Positions 26,210 to 33,971 of a DNA stretch of 64,000 nucleotides are shown here, one piece after another. This stretch comes from Actinomadura sp. K4S16 (GTDB taxonomy: Bacteria; Actinomycetota; Actinomycetes; Streptosporangiales; Streptosporangiaceae): assembly GCF_008327685.1 (NCBI RefSeq), contig NZ_BDDE01000009.1:182445-246444 (forward strand), read 5' to 3'. The translations under genes and the position numbers were made by a program. Positions within the stretch are counted from its first letter, which is position 1. Each line of letters starts with the position of its first letter. The notes under the pieces are model-generated. The model was not told where the DNA came from. It made no database searches and worked only from the letters and a program-made list of their open reading frames with translations.

Positions 26210-26239
26210 ATAATGTTTCACATATGAATATTCATTCAA
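26210..26239 (-). promoter_or_regulatory. candidate pectate lyase promoter overlapping operator site B1
   Basis: On the minus strand TTGAAT (26239-26234) and CATTAT (26215-26210) are 18 bp apart and could be the -35 and -10 boxes. The -35 box and spacer overlap the dyad TGAATATTCATTCA at 26225-26238, so a bound SorC protein would block RNA polymerase. Confidence 0.5.
26225..26238. promoter_or_regulatory. SorC-type operator candidate, site B1
   Basis: TGAATATTCATTCA has perfect TGAAT/ATTCA arms and a 4-bp spacer. It lies between the divergent pectate lyase and SorC regulator 1, nearer the lyase. Confidence 0.65.
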
Positions 26240-26282
26240 GCATCATGGGCGCGGGACACCGTTCGTCACGCCCACTCAGGCG

Positions 26283-26296
26283 TGAATGGACATTCA
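26283..26296. promoter_or_regulatory. SorC-type operator candidate, site B2
   Basis: TGAATGGACATTCA is a second perfect dyad, 60 bp before the GTG of SorC regulator 1, suggesting autoregulation. The centres of B1 and B2 are 58 bp apart. Confidence 0.6.
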
Positions 26297-26355
26297 GCTA
26301 GCATGAGATCGCGGGTGTTGTCCGGCGCCCCGCCCCCGGTCCGCAGAGGAGTCTC

Positions 26356-27363
26356 GTGCCCAGCGATCGCAGGCGAGAGCCCGCCATCGGCGGTGTGGCG
26401 ACCACGCAGCTACGACTGCTGACCAAGGTCGCCCGCATGTACCACGAACACGGCATGCGGCAGCCCCGGATAGCCGAGCAGCTGCACATCTCCCAGCCCC
26501 GCGTCTCGCGGCTGCTGAAGCAGGCCGCGGAGCTGGGCATCGTCCGCACCACGGTGGTCACCCCGGCCGGCGTCCACGCCGAGCTGGAGGAGCAGATCGA
26601 GCAGCGCTTCGGCCTGCGCGACGTGGTCGTGGCCGACCCCGGCCAGTCCTCGCCCAGCGAACGCTCCACGCTGCAGGCCATCGGCGCCGCCGCCGCCGTG
26701 TACCTGGAGACGACGCTGACCGGCGGCGACCGCATCGGCATCTCGTCGTGGAGCTCGACGCTGCTGGCCACCGTCGACGCCATGCACCCCCGGCCGACCC
26801 CGGTCGCCGAGCAGGTGGTCCAGGTCATCGGGGGAGTCGGCAACAGCACCTCGCAGGTCTACGCCACCCGGCTCGCCGACCGGCTGGCCATCCTCACCGG
26901 GGCCGAGGCGGTCTTCCTGCCCGCCCCCGGCCTGGCCTCCTCGCTGGAGGCCCGTGACGTGCTGATGGCCGACCCGCACATCAGCGAGGTCCTCGCCACG
27001 TACGGCGGCCTGACGACGCTGCTCGCCGGCGTGGGCAGCCTCGAACCCTCGCCGCTCCTGGTGGAGAGCGGGAACGCCATCGCCGACGCCGAGCAGGACG
27101 CGCTGCGCGAGCTCGGCGCGGTCGGCGACATCTGCCTGCGCTTCTTCGACGAGGAGGGCGAGGTCGTCAAGTCCGAGCTGGACGACCGGGTCCTGGGCAT
27201 CGACGCCGCCACGCTGCGCTCGATCCCGCGCGTGGTCGCGATCGCCGGAGGCGCCCGCAAGTACACGGCGATCCGCGCCGCGCTGCGCGGCGGCTGGGTG
27301 GACGTCCTGGTGACCGACCTGGACGTCGCGCGACGCCTCGCCCAGGAGCCTGCCGGTCAGTAG
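26356..27363 (+). CDS. SorC/DeoR-type sugar-binding transcriptional regulator 1
   Basis: The protein is 335 aa from GTG 26356, with GAGGAG upstream. The N-terminal helix-turn-helix (MYHEHGMRQPRIAEQLHISQPRVSRLLKQA) is followed by the SorC sugar-phosphate-binding domain (GDRIGISSWSSTLLATVDAM ... PAPGLASSLEARDVLMADP ... ALRGGWVDVLVTDLDVARRL). Family members bind sugar phosphates and mostly act as repressors. A close paralogue lies at 31853-32875. The gene overlaps the convergent isomerase gene by 7 bp. Likely targets are the dyad-bearing promoters of this block. Confidence 0.92.
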   Translation: MPSDRRREPAIGGVATTQLRLLTKVARMYHEHGMRQPRIAEQLHISQPRVSRLLKQAAELGIVRTTVVTPAGVHAELEEQIEQRFGLRDVVVADPGQSSPSERSTLQAIGAAAAVYLETTLTGGDRIGISSWSSTLLATVDAMHPRPTPVAEQVVQVIGGVGNSTSQVYATRLADRLAILTGAEAVFLPAPGLASSLEARDVLMADPHISEVLATYGGLTTLLAGVGSLEPSPLLVESGNAIADAEQDALRELGAVGDICLRFFDEEGEVVKSELDDRVLGIDAATLRSIPRVVAIAGGARKYTAIRAALRGGWVDVLVTDLDVARRLAQEPAGQ

Positions 27364-28376
27364 CCGCGCTCCGGCCCCTCGGTCTGGGCGCTCAGGAGCG
27401 CGCGCTTTGCGATCCGCTGGGCGGCGAGGGCGTCCTGCCGGGCCTGGGCTTCGGCGAGGGCCTCGGTGTCGAGGACCTGCAAGGCGCGCCAGATCGTGCG
27501 CATCATCTCGATGCCCGCGCGGGCGGCCTCCACGGCGTTCTCCCGGAACGGGAACTGGTCGAGCTGCCACACGCCCTGCCAGTCGGCCTGGGTGAGGGCG
27601 TGGAAGAACTCGAGCGTTTCGACGAGGTGGACGGAGCCGACGACCATGTCGTCGTCCCAGCCGCGGAAGTTGTCGTTGACGTCGATGGCGTAGAGCCGGT
27701 CCCGCGCCATGATCATCTGGGCGGCCTCGGCGGGCGACTCCAGCCCGTACAGCGAGTGGCCGAAGTCCAGCAGGATCCCGACGTTGGGCACGTCCATCTC
27801 CTCGATCGCCAGCAGTGTCCGGGCGGCGGAGGAGAAGGTCATGCGATTGCGGGGTTCGCGGGGCTTGTACTCGATCGCGAAGCGTAGGTCGGGGTGGCGC
27901 TGGGCGAGCTCGCGGACCGCGTCGATCGACATGGCCCACAGCGCCTTGTAGTCGGCCTGGAACGGGTAGTCCCAGCCGTCCTGGCCCGGCCAGAGCTTGA
28001 CGTAGTCGCCGCCGAGCCGGCGGGTGAGGTCGGCAGCGTCGCTGACCAGCTCGATGGCCTGGCGGCGGACCTCCGGGTCGGGGTTGGTGAAGCCGCCCCG
28101 GCAGAACGTCCGCGTGTAGATCTCCGGGGTCAGGGCGATGGCGCGCAGGCCGTTGGCCTTGAGCGCGTCCTCGACGGCGGCGATGTCCAGCTCGGCGGGG
28201 TTGAACGGGTAGTTGATGTCGACGACCGAGAGGTCTCCGACGTCCCCCGCCCGGTCGATGGCCTCCAGGGTGGAGACGGGCGGCCCGTACCCGTCGGTGG
28301 CGTAGCGGTCGCGGAACTGCCCGAAGTGCCAGAGGCCGGCGCCGTAGAGGGGTTCGGGCTTCGGCTGGTTCGTCAT
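27357..28376 (-). CDS. TIM-barrel sugar isomerase, probable D-apiose isomerase
   Basis: This 339-aa protein from ATG 28376 overlaps the kinase stop by 4 bp. It is a sugar phosphate isomerase/epimerase-type TIM barrel with conserved acidic and His stretches (GGDYVKLWPGQDGWDYPF, FAIEYKPREPRNRMTF, VGILLDFGHSLYG). The C-terminal 40 residues are an Ala/Gln-rich helix. The operon order (split transketolase, FGGY kinase, isomerase) matches known D-apiose pathways, where D-apiose is isomerised to apulose, phosphorylated, and passed to apulose-4-phosphate transketolase. The family fold is secure. The apiose substrate is an inference from context; another branched or pentose sugar is possible. Confidence 0.72.
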   Translation of the reverse strand: MTNQPKPEPLYGAGLWHFGQFRDRYATDGYGPPVSTLEAIDRAGDVGDLSVVDINYPFNPAELDIAAVEDALKANGLRAIALTPEIYTRTFCRGGFTNPDPEVRRQAIELVSDAADLTRRLGGDYVKLWPGQDGWDYPFQADYKALWAMSIDAVRELAQRHPDLRFAIEYKPREPRNRMTFSSAARTLLAIEEMDVPNVGILLDFGHSLYGLESPAEAAQMIMARDRLYAIDVNDNFRGWDDDMVVGSVHLVETLEFFHALTQADWQGVWQLDQFPFRENAVEAARAGIEMMRTIWRALQVLDTEALAEAQARQDALAAQRIAKRALLSAQTEGPERGY

Positions 28377-29890
28377 TGAGAGCCTCCTGAGGGTGGGACG
28401 TCGGCGTCCGCCGACGGAGCGGTGGCGCGTGCGCGGGACACCGCCTGGTGCCATGCGGAGCGCATGCGCCGGCGATCATCGGCCCCGGTACGGGGGGAGA
28501 AGACGCGGGCGGGTCGGTCGATTTCCTCCAGCCGGCCTCGGGTCCACAGGCCGCAGGCGAGACCGGCCATGTGCGCCGCCCCGATCGGCGAGAGGTCGCT
28601 GACCAGGGACTGGTGGACCTGCCGTCCGCCGATGTCGGCCTGGATCTGCATGAGGGTCGCATTGGCGGCGGCGCCGCCGTCGGCCAGGAGGGTCTCGTGC
28701 GGGCCGGCCGCGGCGACGACGTCCTCGACCTGGAACGCGGTCGACTCCAGGGCGGCGCGGGCGAGCTGGGGGAGCCCGGTCGCCAGCGTCATGCCGACCA
28801 GCGTGGCCTGGGCGGTGGAGTCCCACCAGGGGGCGGCCAGGCCGCCGAACGCGGGGACGAGATGCACGCCGTCGCTGCTCGCCCCGTCGGCGAGGTCGGC
28901 GAGTTCCGCGGGCGTGCGGCCGACGGTGTCGGCGAGCCACCGCAGCGTGGCCCCGGTCGAGAGGATGTTGCCCTCCACCGCGTGCGCGATCGTGCCCTCG
29001 CCGGGACCGGAGCCGAGACCGGTGGACCAGGCGATGGTGAGGCACAGCCCGGCGCCGACGGCGGTGGTGTCGGAGTGCAGGGCCATCACCGACGAGCCGG
29101 TGCCGTAGGTCGCCTTGACCCGGCCGGGCAGCCAGCCGGCGTGGGCGAACAGGGCGGCGTGGGAGTCGCCGAGGACGGCGGCCACCGGGACGCCGTCCGG
29201 CAGGGGCGGCAGGCCGCGGGCGGAGGGGAACGGTCCGGTGGACGCGACGAGGCGGGGCAGCACCTCCGGCGGGATGTCGAAGAGCTCCAGCAGCCGCTGG
29301 TCCCACCGTCCGGTGCGGACGTCGAGCAGCTGCGTGCGCGACGCGTTGCCGATCTCTATGACGTGCTCGCCGCCGAACCGGCTCAGCAGCCAGGAGTCGA
29401 TGGTGCCGAGGCACAGGTCGCCGCGCAGGGAGCGGCTCCGGTCGGGGTCGGCGTGGTCGAGCAGCCAGGCCCCCTTGGTCGCGGAGAACATCGGGTCCAA
29501 GGGCAGCCCGGTGACCTCCCAGACCTTCTCCCCATATCCGGCGGTGAGCAGGTTCGCGCAGCGTGCCGCGGTGCGCCGGTCCTGCCAGCTGAGGACGGGG
29601 GTGACCGGGTCGCCGGTGTGCCGGTCCCACAGCAGCATCGACTCGCGCTGGTTGCTGATGCCGACCGCGGCGACGCGGGCGGGATCGTACCCGTCCAGGC
29701 AGCGGCGGGTCGCGGTCCGCACGCTGGTCCAGATCTCGTCCGGTGACTGCTCGACCCAGCCCGGACGGGGATGACTCCGCCCCAGCGGATGGGACGCGCG
29801 GGCCAGCACGCGGCCCTGCCGGTCGACCAGGAGCGCCTTGGTGGAGCTCGTCCCCTGGTCGAGGGCGAGGATCACCTCATCGCCGCTCAT
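28373..29890 (-). CDS. FGGY-family carbohydrate kinase, probable apulose kinase
   Basis: The protein is 505 aa, a typical length. N-terminal phosphate-binding motif ILALDQGTSSTKALLVD, substrate region SWQDRRTAARC, and the C-terminal nucleotide-binding domain with ATYGTGSSVMALHSD and LLADGGAAANATLMQIQADI are all intact. Family members phosphorylate glycerol, xylulose and related keto-sugars with ATP. It overlaps the transketolase gene by 14 bp and the isomerase by 4 bp, so the four enzymes are one transcript. The assigned substrate (apulose rather than xylulose) rests on the split transketolase and the isomerase next door. Confidence 0.78.
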   Translation of the reverse strand: MSGDEVILALDQGTSSTKALLVDRQGRVLARASHPLGRSHPRPGWVEQSPDEIWTSVRTATRRCLDGYDPARVAAVGISNQRESMLLWDRHTGDPVTPVLSWQDRRTAARCANLLTAGYGEKVWEVTGLPLDPMFSATKGAWLLDHADPDRSRSLRGDLCLGTIDSWLLSRFGGEHVIEIGNASRTQLLDVRTGRWDQRLLELFDIPPEVLPRLVASTGPFPSARGLPPLPDGVPVAAVLGDSHAALFAHAGWLPGRVKATYGTGSSVMALHSDTTAVGAGLCLTIAWSTGLGSGPGEGTIAHAVEGNILSTGATLRWLADTVGRTPAELADLADGASSDGVHLVPAFGGLAAPWWDSTAQATLVGMTLATGLPQLARAALESTAFQVEDVVAAAGPHETLLADGGAAANATLMQIQADIGGRQVHQSLVSDLSPIGAAHMAGLACGLWTRGRLEEIDRPARVFSPRTGADDRRRMRSAWHQAVSRARATAPSADADVPPSGGSQ

Positions 29891-30839
29891 CGCCGGCCAG
29901 CTGCCGGGCCGCGGCGGCGATCCCGTCCGCGGTGAGGCCGAAGTGGGTCAGCAGGAACTCGGTGCTCCCGGTCGGTGCGAAGGTGCGCGGCACGCCGAGG
30001 ATCTTCATCGGGGTGGGCCGCCGCTGGCTGAGCAGGCCGGACACCGCGGCGCCCAGGCCGCCGGTCACGGTGGCCTCCTCGACCGTGATGACCCCGCGGG
30101 TCTCCGCGGCGGCCCGCAGCACCGCCGCCTCGTCGAGCGGTTCGATCGAGGCCATGTTGATCACGCGCACCGCGATCCCCTCCTCCTTCAGCCGCGCCGC
30201 CGCGTCGAGCGCCCGCGACACCATCGTCCCCACGGCGATGACCGTCAGATCGTCGCCGTCGGCGAGCTGCCGCGACAAGCCCGGTGAGAAGCTGATGGTG
30301 TCCGGGTGCACGGCGGGGACGGCGAACCGGCCGATCCGCAGGAAACTGGGGCCCTCGTGGGAGGCCGCCCAGCGCAGCGCGGCGCGGGTCTCGGCGGGGT
30401 CGGCCGGGACGATCACCGGCAGGTCGGCGACCGCCCGGATCCATGACAGGTCCTCGATGGAGTGGTGTGTGGGCCCCAGCTCCCCGTACGCCATCCCAGG
30501 GCTCTGCCCGCACAGCACGACCCGGGCCCGGCTGTAGGCGATGTCGGCCTTGATCTGCTCCAGCGCGCGGCCGGTCAGGAACGGCGCGGCCGCGCTGACG
30601 AAGGGCAGCATGCCGCCGTTGGCGAGACCGGCGGCGACGCCGACGAGGTCCTGCTCGGCGATGCCGACGTTGATCAGCCGGTCGGGGAACTCCTCGCGGA
30701 ACCGCACCAGGTTGCTGGAGCCGACCGAGTCGTTGCAGACCACGACGACGCGCTCGTCGCCCGCGGCCAGTTCGGCGAGCTCATCGGCGAAGGCCTTCCT
30801 GCAGTCGAACAGCGGCGCCGCGGCGACGGTGTCGGTCAT
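29877..30839 (-). CDS. transketolase C-terminal subunit (apulose-4-phosphate transketolase B-like)
   Basis: This 320-aa protein contains the transketolase pyrimidine-binding and C-terminal domains: NVGIAEQDLVGVAAGLANGG carries the conserved catalytic Glu, and the C-terminal domain starts near ADGDDLTVIAVGTMVSRALD. It pairs with the gene upstream through an ATGA overlap. Transketolases split into two chains are common in special sugar pathways. In D-apiose catabolism the split enzyme converts apulose 4-phosphate plus glyceraldehyde 3-phosphate to xylulose 5-phosphate and dihydroxyacetone phosphate (family knowledge). Confidence 0.82.
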   Translation of the reverse strand: MTDTVAAAPLFDCRKAFADELAELAAGDERVVVVCNDSVGSSNLVRFREEFPDRLINVGIAEQDLVGVAAGLANGGMLPFVSAAAPFLTGRALEQIKADIAYSRARVVLCGQSPGMAYGELGPTHHSIEDLSWIRAVADLPVIVPADPAETRAALRWAASHEGPSFLRIGRFAVPAVHPDTISFSPGLSRQLADGDDLTVIAVGTMVSRALDAAARLKEEGIAVRVINMASIEPLDEAAVLRAAAETRGVITVEEATVTGGLGAAVSGLLSQRRPTPMKILGVPRTFAPTGSTEFLLTHFGLTADGIAAAARQLAGDERR

Positions 30840-31717
30840 CGCGCGAGCTCCTCGAACGCCGAGGCGGCCTGCTCCGCCGAGGGGACCTTGTGATGCCATT
30901 CGACGCGGTCTTCCATGAATGACACGCCTTTGCCTTTCGTGGTGTGGGCGATGACGCAGACCGGCCGGTCGCCTGCGGGCTCGGTGAAGGCGGCCAGCAG
31001 GCGGCCGTGGTCGTGGCCGTCGCATTCGCGGACGTCCCAGCCGAAGCTGCGCCACTTGTCGGCCAGCGGTTCGAGCTGCTTGGTCTCCTCGGTGCGGGCG
31101 CCCTGCTGGAGCCTGTTGCGGTCCACGACGGCGGTGAGGGCCGACAGCCCGTGGTGGCCGGCGGTCATCGCCGCCTCCCAGTTGCTGCCCTCCTGCAGTT
31201 CGCCGTCGCCCAGAACCACGAAGGTCCGGCTGCGGGAACCGCGAAGCCTGTGCGCCAGCGCCACGCCGACCGCGACCGGGAAGCCGTGGCCGAGGGGACC
31301 GGTGTTGGTCTCCACGCCCGGCACCTTGGTGCGGTTGGGATGGCCGTTGAGCGGCGACAGCGGTCCTGCGAAGGTCTCCAGGGCCGACCGGGGGAAGAAC
31401 CCGAACTGGGCCAGGACCGCGTAGAGCGCTCCGGCGGTGTGCCCCTTGCTGAGGATGAGCCGGTCCCGGTCGGGGGCGAGCGGAGCGCGCGGATCGACCG
31501 ACAGCACGGCCCCGTAGAGCGTGACCAGGATGTCGATGACCGAGAAGTCGCTGCCGATGTGGCCGAGCCCCGCCCGGCGGATCATGGCGAGGTCGGTCCG
31601 GCGGACCTCGCGGGCGATGTCGGCGAGCGCCGCCGCCGCGTCGGCCGCGCTGCCTTCGGCGAGCCGCCGCCGCAGCCGCAGGTAGTGGTCGGCTTGGGGG
31701 TCGTCGGTGGTCAGCAT
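30836..31717 (-). CDS. transketolase N-terminal subunit (apulose-4-phosphate transketolase A-like)
   Basis: The protein is 293 aa and starts after AAAGGGA. It carries the thiamine-diphosphate-binding half: DRLILSKGHTAGALYAVLA, a GPLGHGFPVAVGVALA loop, and the ThDP/Mg motif GDGELQEGSNWEAAM ending in VDRN. First gene of the four-gene operon 31717 to 27357. Candidate operator site C is 115 bp upstream. It needs the C-terminal subunit to form a working active site. Confidence 0.83.
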   Translation of the reverse strand: MLTTDDPQADHYLRLRRRLAEGSAADAAAALADIAREVRRTDLAMIRRAGLGHIGSDFSVIDILVTLYGAVLSVDPRAPLAPDRDRLILSKGHTAGALYAVLAQFGFFPRSALETFAGPLSPLNGHPNRTKVPGVETNTGPLGHGFPVAVGVALAHRLRGSRSRTFVVLGDGELQEGSNWEAAMTAGHHGLSALTAVVDRNRLQQGARTEETKQLEPLADKWRSFGWDVRECDGHDHGRLLAAFTEPAGDRPVCVIAHTTKGKGVSFMEDRVEWHHKVPSAEQAASAFEELAR

Positions 31718-31831
31718 GTGGTCCCTTTCCCACCCGTTCAGGCACCGCGCCGGAGGGAGCCCCGTGGAGCCGCTCTCAAGCCCCGGGGCCGGCGCTCTCA
31801 GCGAGCTCGGGCACCTGCTCCTCGATGAGGA

Positions 31832-31845
31832 GGAATATTTATTCG
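31832..31845. promoter_or_regulatory. SorC-type operator candidate, site C
   Basis: GGAATATTTATTCG keeps the inner GAAT/ATTC arms of the dyad but has G at both outer positions. It lies upstream of the transketolase-kinase-isomerase operon, immediately after the stop of SorC regulator 2. Confidence 0.45.
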
Positions 31846-31852
31846 TAAGCGA

Positions 31853-32875
31853 TTAGCAATACCGTATGGGGGGCTGATCGGGCGTGTCAATGGCGGCGGC
31901 CAGCCACAGGGCGGTCTGGTAGTCGGTGATCAGGACGTTGACCCAGCCGCCCAGGAGGGCGGCCCTGATCGCGGTGCGCTTGCGTTCCCCGCCCGCCAGG
32001 CCGATCCGGCGCGGCACCCGGCGCAGTGTGCCGGGGGCGATCCCGAGGATCCGCTCGTCGAGGCTCGTCCGCAGGTGCCTGCCGTGCTCGTCGAAGAACC
32101 GCAGGCAGACGTCGCCGACGGCGCCGGCCGCGCGGAGCTCGGGCAGCTCGCTCTCGGCGAAGGCGTTGCCGCTGTCGCGCAGCAGCGGCGAAGGAGTGAG
32201 GCTCCCGATGCCCACCAGGGCCATGGTGAGGTCGTCGCAGGCCGCCAGCGCCGACTCGATGTTGGGATCGGTGACGATCACCTGCCGCATGGATCCGGAC
32301 CCCAGCAGGCCCGGGGCGGGCAGGAACACCGGATCCGCACCGGTCAGCTGGGCCAGCCGCCCGGTGATCCGGGTGGCCCGCGCCTGCGCGGTGACGTTGC
32401 CCACCCCGCCGAGCATCTGGACCACCCTGCCCGCGTCCGCCGCCGGACGGGGGCTCATCGACTCCACCGCCGCCAGCAGCGTCGAGCTCCAGGAGGACAC
32501 CCCGATGCGCTCGCCGCCCATCAGGGTGGTCTCCAGGTACGCGGCCGCGGCCGAACCGAGCGCGGGCAGCACGTGCGGCTCGTCCGCCTGGTCGCCTGTG
32601 TCCACGACGACGACCTCGCTGAGCCCGTAGCCCTGTTCGAGCCGCTCCTCGACATCGGCGTGGACGCCGCGGGGGGTGACGACCGTCGTTCGGACGATGC
32701 CGAGCTGGGCCGCCCGCTTGAGAAGCCGCGACACCCGGGGCTGGGAGATGTGCAGCTGCTCGGCGATCTGCGGCTGGCGCATCCCGCGCTCGTGGTACAT
32801 CCGCGCGACCTTGGTCAGCAGCCGGATCTGGTCCGGCGGGATGTCGCTCAGGGGCAGCGCCCCGGGACTGTTCAT
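31853..32875 (-). CDS. SorC/DeoR-type sugar-binding transcriptional regulator 2
   Basis: From ATG 32875 the protein is 340 aa and aligns with the regulator at 26356 over its whole length. The helix-turn-helix stretches (RLLTKVARMYHERGMRQPQI, HISQPRVSRLLK) are nearly the same, so both proteins may read the same DNA site. The sensor domain (GGERIGVSSWSSTLLAAVES ... ALLGGWVNVLITDYQTALWL) is more diverged, which suggests different or differently tuned effectors. A longer frame upstream is Arg/Pro-rich and overlaps an operator-like site, so it was not chosen. It lies between the enzyme operon and the divergent sugar importer. Confidence 0.88.
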   Translation of the reverse strand: MNSPGALPLSDIPPDQIRLLTKVARMYHERGMRQPQIAEQLHISQPRVSRLLKRAAQLGIVRTTVVTPRGVHADVEERLEQGYGLSEVVVVDTGDQADEPHVLPALGSAAAAYLETTLMGGERIGVSSWSSTLLAAVESMSPRPAADAGRVVQMLGGVGNVTAQARATRITGRLAQLTGADPVFLPAPGLLGSGSMRQVIVTDPNIESALAACDDLTMALVGIGSLTPSPLLRDSGNAFAESELPELRAAGAVGDVCLRFFDEHGRHLRTSLDERILGIAPGTLRRVPRRIGLAGGERKRTAIRAALLGGWVNVLITDYQTALWLAAAIDTPDQPPIRYC

Positions 32876-33031
32876 GATGCTCGGCGCCTCTCTGTCCACA
32901 CCCTCGGCCGACCGGCGCCGCCGCAGTCCCCGCGGTCGCGGCGCTCGATGGGCCCGGACGCCCGGTCCCGGCCGCGCCTCCACCGGGCGGATCGCGCCCA
33001 TGGCGACGCGGCGAGGACCGTGCCGAGGCAG

Positions 33032-33045
33032 AGAATAGCCATTCA
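33032..33045. promoter_or_regulatory. SorC-type operator candidate, site C2
   Basis: AGAATAGCCATTCA has one perfect half (ATTCA) and one half with A for T. It lies 157 bp upstream of the chosen start of SorC regulator 2, so it could mediate autoregulation. Confidence 0.4.
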
Positions 33046-33205
33046 AGTGCGTTTGCCTAGTCGCCCCCTGGTGGTCGCCGGGTGATCCGGAGGCGACCTC
33101 GAATGCCGCGTGGAGGGTTCAGGGCGTCGCTGTGCCGCGTCCGCTCCCGCGGTGACGTCGCGTCTGACCTGCTCGCCTGAGATCGGGTCGTGATCCCCGG
33201 AGTTA

Positions 33206-33234
33206 TTGACACCGGATTTGGGCTGCGTTAGCTT
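33206..33234 (+). promoter_or_regulatory. sigma-70-like promoter of the sugar ABC importer operon
   Basis: A consensus -35 box TTGACA (33206-33211) and a -10-like TAGCTT (33229-33234) are separated by exactly 17 bp. Transcription would start near 33241, placing operator site D at about +15 to +28, where a repressor would block elongation. Confidence 0.65.
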
Positions 33235-33254
33235 GCCGCATAGACAACAGTTCA

Positions 33255-33268
33255 TGAATATAAATTCA
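33255..33268. promoter_or_regulatory. SorC-type operator candidate, site D
   Basis: TGAATATAAATTCA has perfect TGAAT/ATTCA arms. It lies just after the predicted transcription start and 17 bp before the ATG of the importer operon, fitting repression by the adjacent SorC protein. Confidence 0.65.
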
Positions 33269-33284
33269 ACGTCGAGGTGGTGCC

Positions 33285-33971
33285 ATGGCTCACGCAGCGA
33301 GTGCCCGGCACGGGAGACGAGCCCGCGGGCTGCTGGTTCCCGGGGCCGTCCTGCTCGCCCTCTCGCTGGCCGGCTGCTCAGGCGTCCCCGGCGTCTACGT
33401 GGTCGAGAAGGCAGGCCATGCGAGTTCCGGCCCGGGCGGCGGCGAGAAGTTCAACGCGACCGCATTCGCCGAGCAGGTCTGGGCCTCGAAGGTCGTGCCG
33501 ACCGCGCAGAAGGACGCCCAGGACGCCGCGACCCTGCTGCCCGCCCTGCGCGCTGACCAGAAGGGGGCCAGCGCCCGGTACGGCAAGCAGGCCGGCGCCG
33601 GTTCGCCCTACTCGTTCCTGGTCAGGGGAACCGGCACGGTCAAGGACGTGACCAGCGGCAACGCCGTGGGCAGCATGCGACTCGACATCCCGGGCGCCGG
33701 GAAGACCGACGTGAACCTCGCGATCGGCCCCGCCTTCGTGGGCACCGCCGTCCGCGACGCCGTCGGCTTCATCGGCTTCGGCCAGTTCAACAACCAGATC
33801 GACTACGCCGACGCGGCCGCCGCGCTCAACAACAAGGTCAAGACGACCGTCGTCCGCGACTTGGATCCGGCCTCGGCCAAGGGCAAGAAGGTCACCTTCA
33901 CGGGTGCGTTCCAACTCGTGGCCCCCTCCAGCGTCATGATCACCCCCATCACGCTGGAGGTGGCCCCGTGA
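33285..33971 (+). CDS. DUF2291 lipoprotein of sugar ABC importer
   Basis: The protein is 228 aa with a signal peptide ending in the lipobox LSLAGC. The mature part (VVPTAQKDAQDAATLLPAL, IGPAFVGTAVRDAVGFIGFGQF, VTFTGAFQLVA) follows the DUF2291 pattern. DUF2291 genes repeatedly accompany RbsABC-type pentose and sugar importers, but their role is not defined. It is coupled to the ATPase gene by GTGA. Anchored outside the membrane, it may help the binding protein or the permease assemble (inference). Confidence 0.85.
   Translation: MAHAASARHGRRARGLLVPGAVLLALSLAGCSGVPGVYVVEKAGHASSGPGGGEKFNATAFAEQVWASKVVPTAQKDAQDAATLLPALRADQKGASARYGKQAGAGSPYSFLVRGTGTVKDVTSGNAVGSMRLDIPGAGKTDVNLAIGPAFVGTAVRDAVGFIGFGQFNNQIDYADAAAALNNKVKTTVVRDLDPASAKGKKVTFTGAFQLVAPSSVMITPITLEVAP

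Larger units (their letters stand above)
32876..33284. other. divergent regulatory region between SorC 2 and the sugar importer
   Basis: These 409 bp hold the promoters of two divergent units. Visible elements are an operator-like site at 33032-33045, a sigma-70-like promoter at 33206-33234 and an operator dyad at 33255-33268. The stretch 33046-33200 is GC-rich with no convincing gene. Confidence 0.65.

Noticed and set aside
28476..29630. 384-aa minus-strand frame inside the FGGY kinase gene
   Set aside because: Frame-shifted, Arg/Pro/Ala-rich shadow; the kinase frame has all family motifs.
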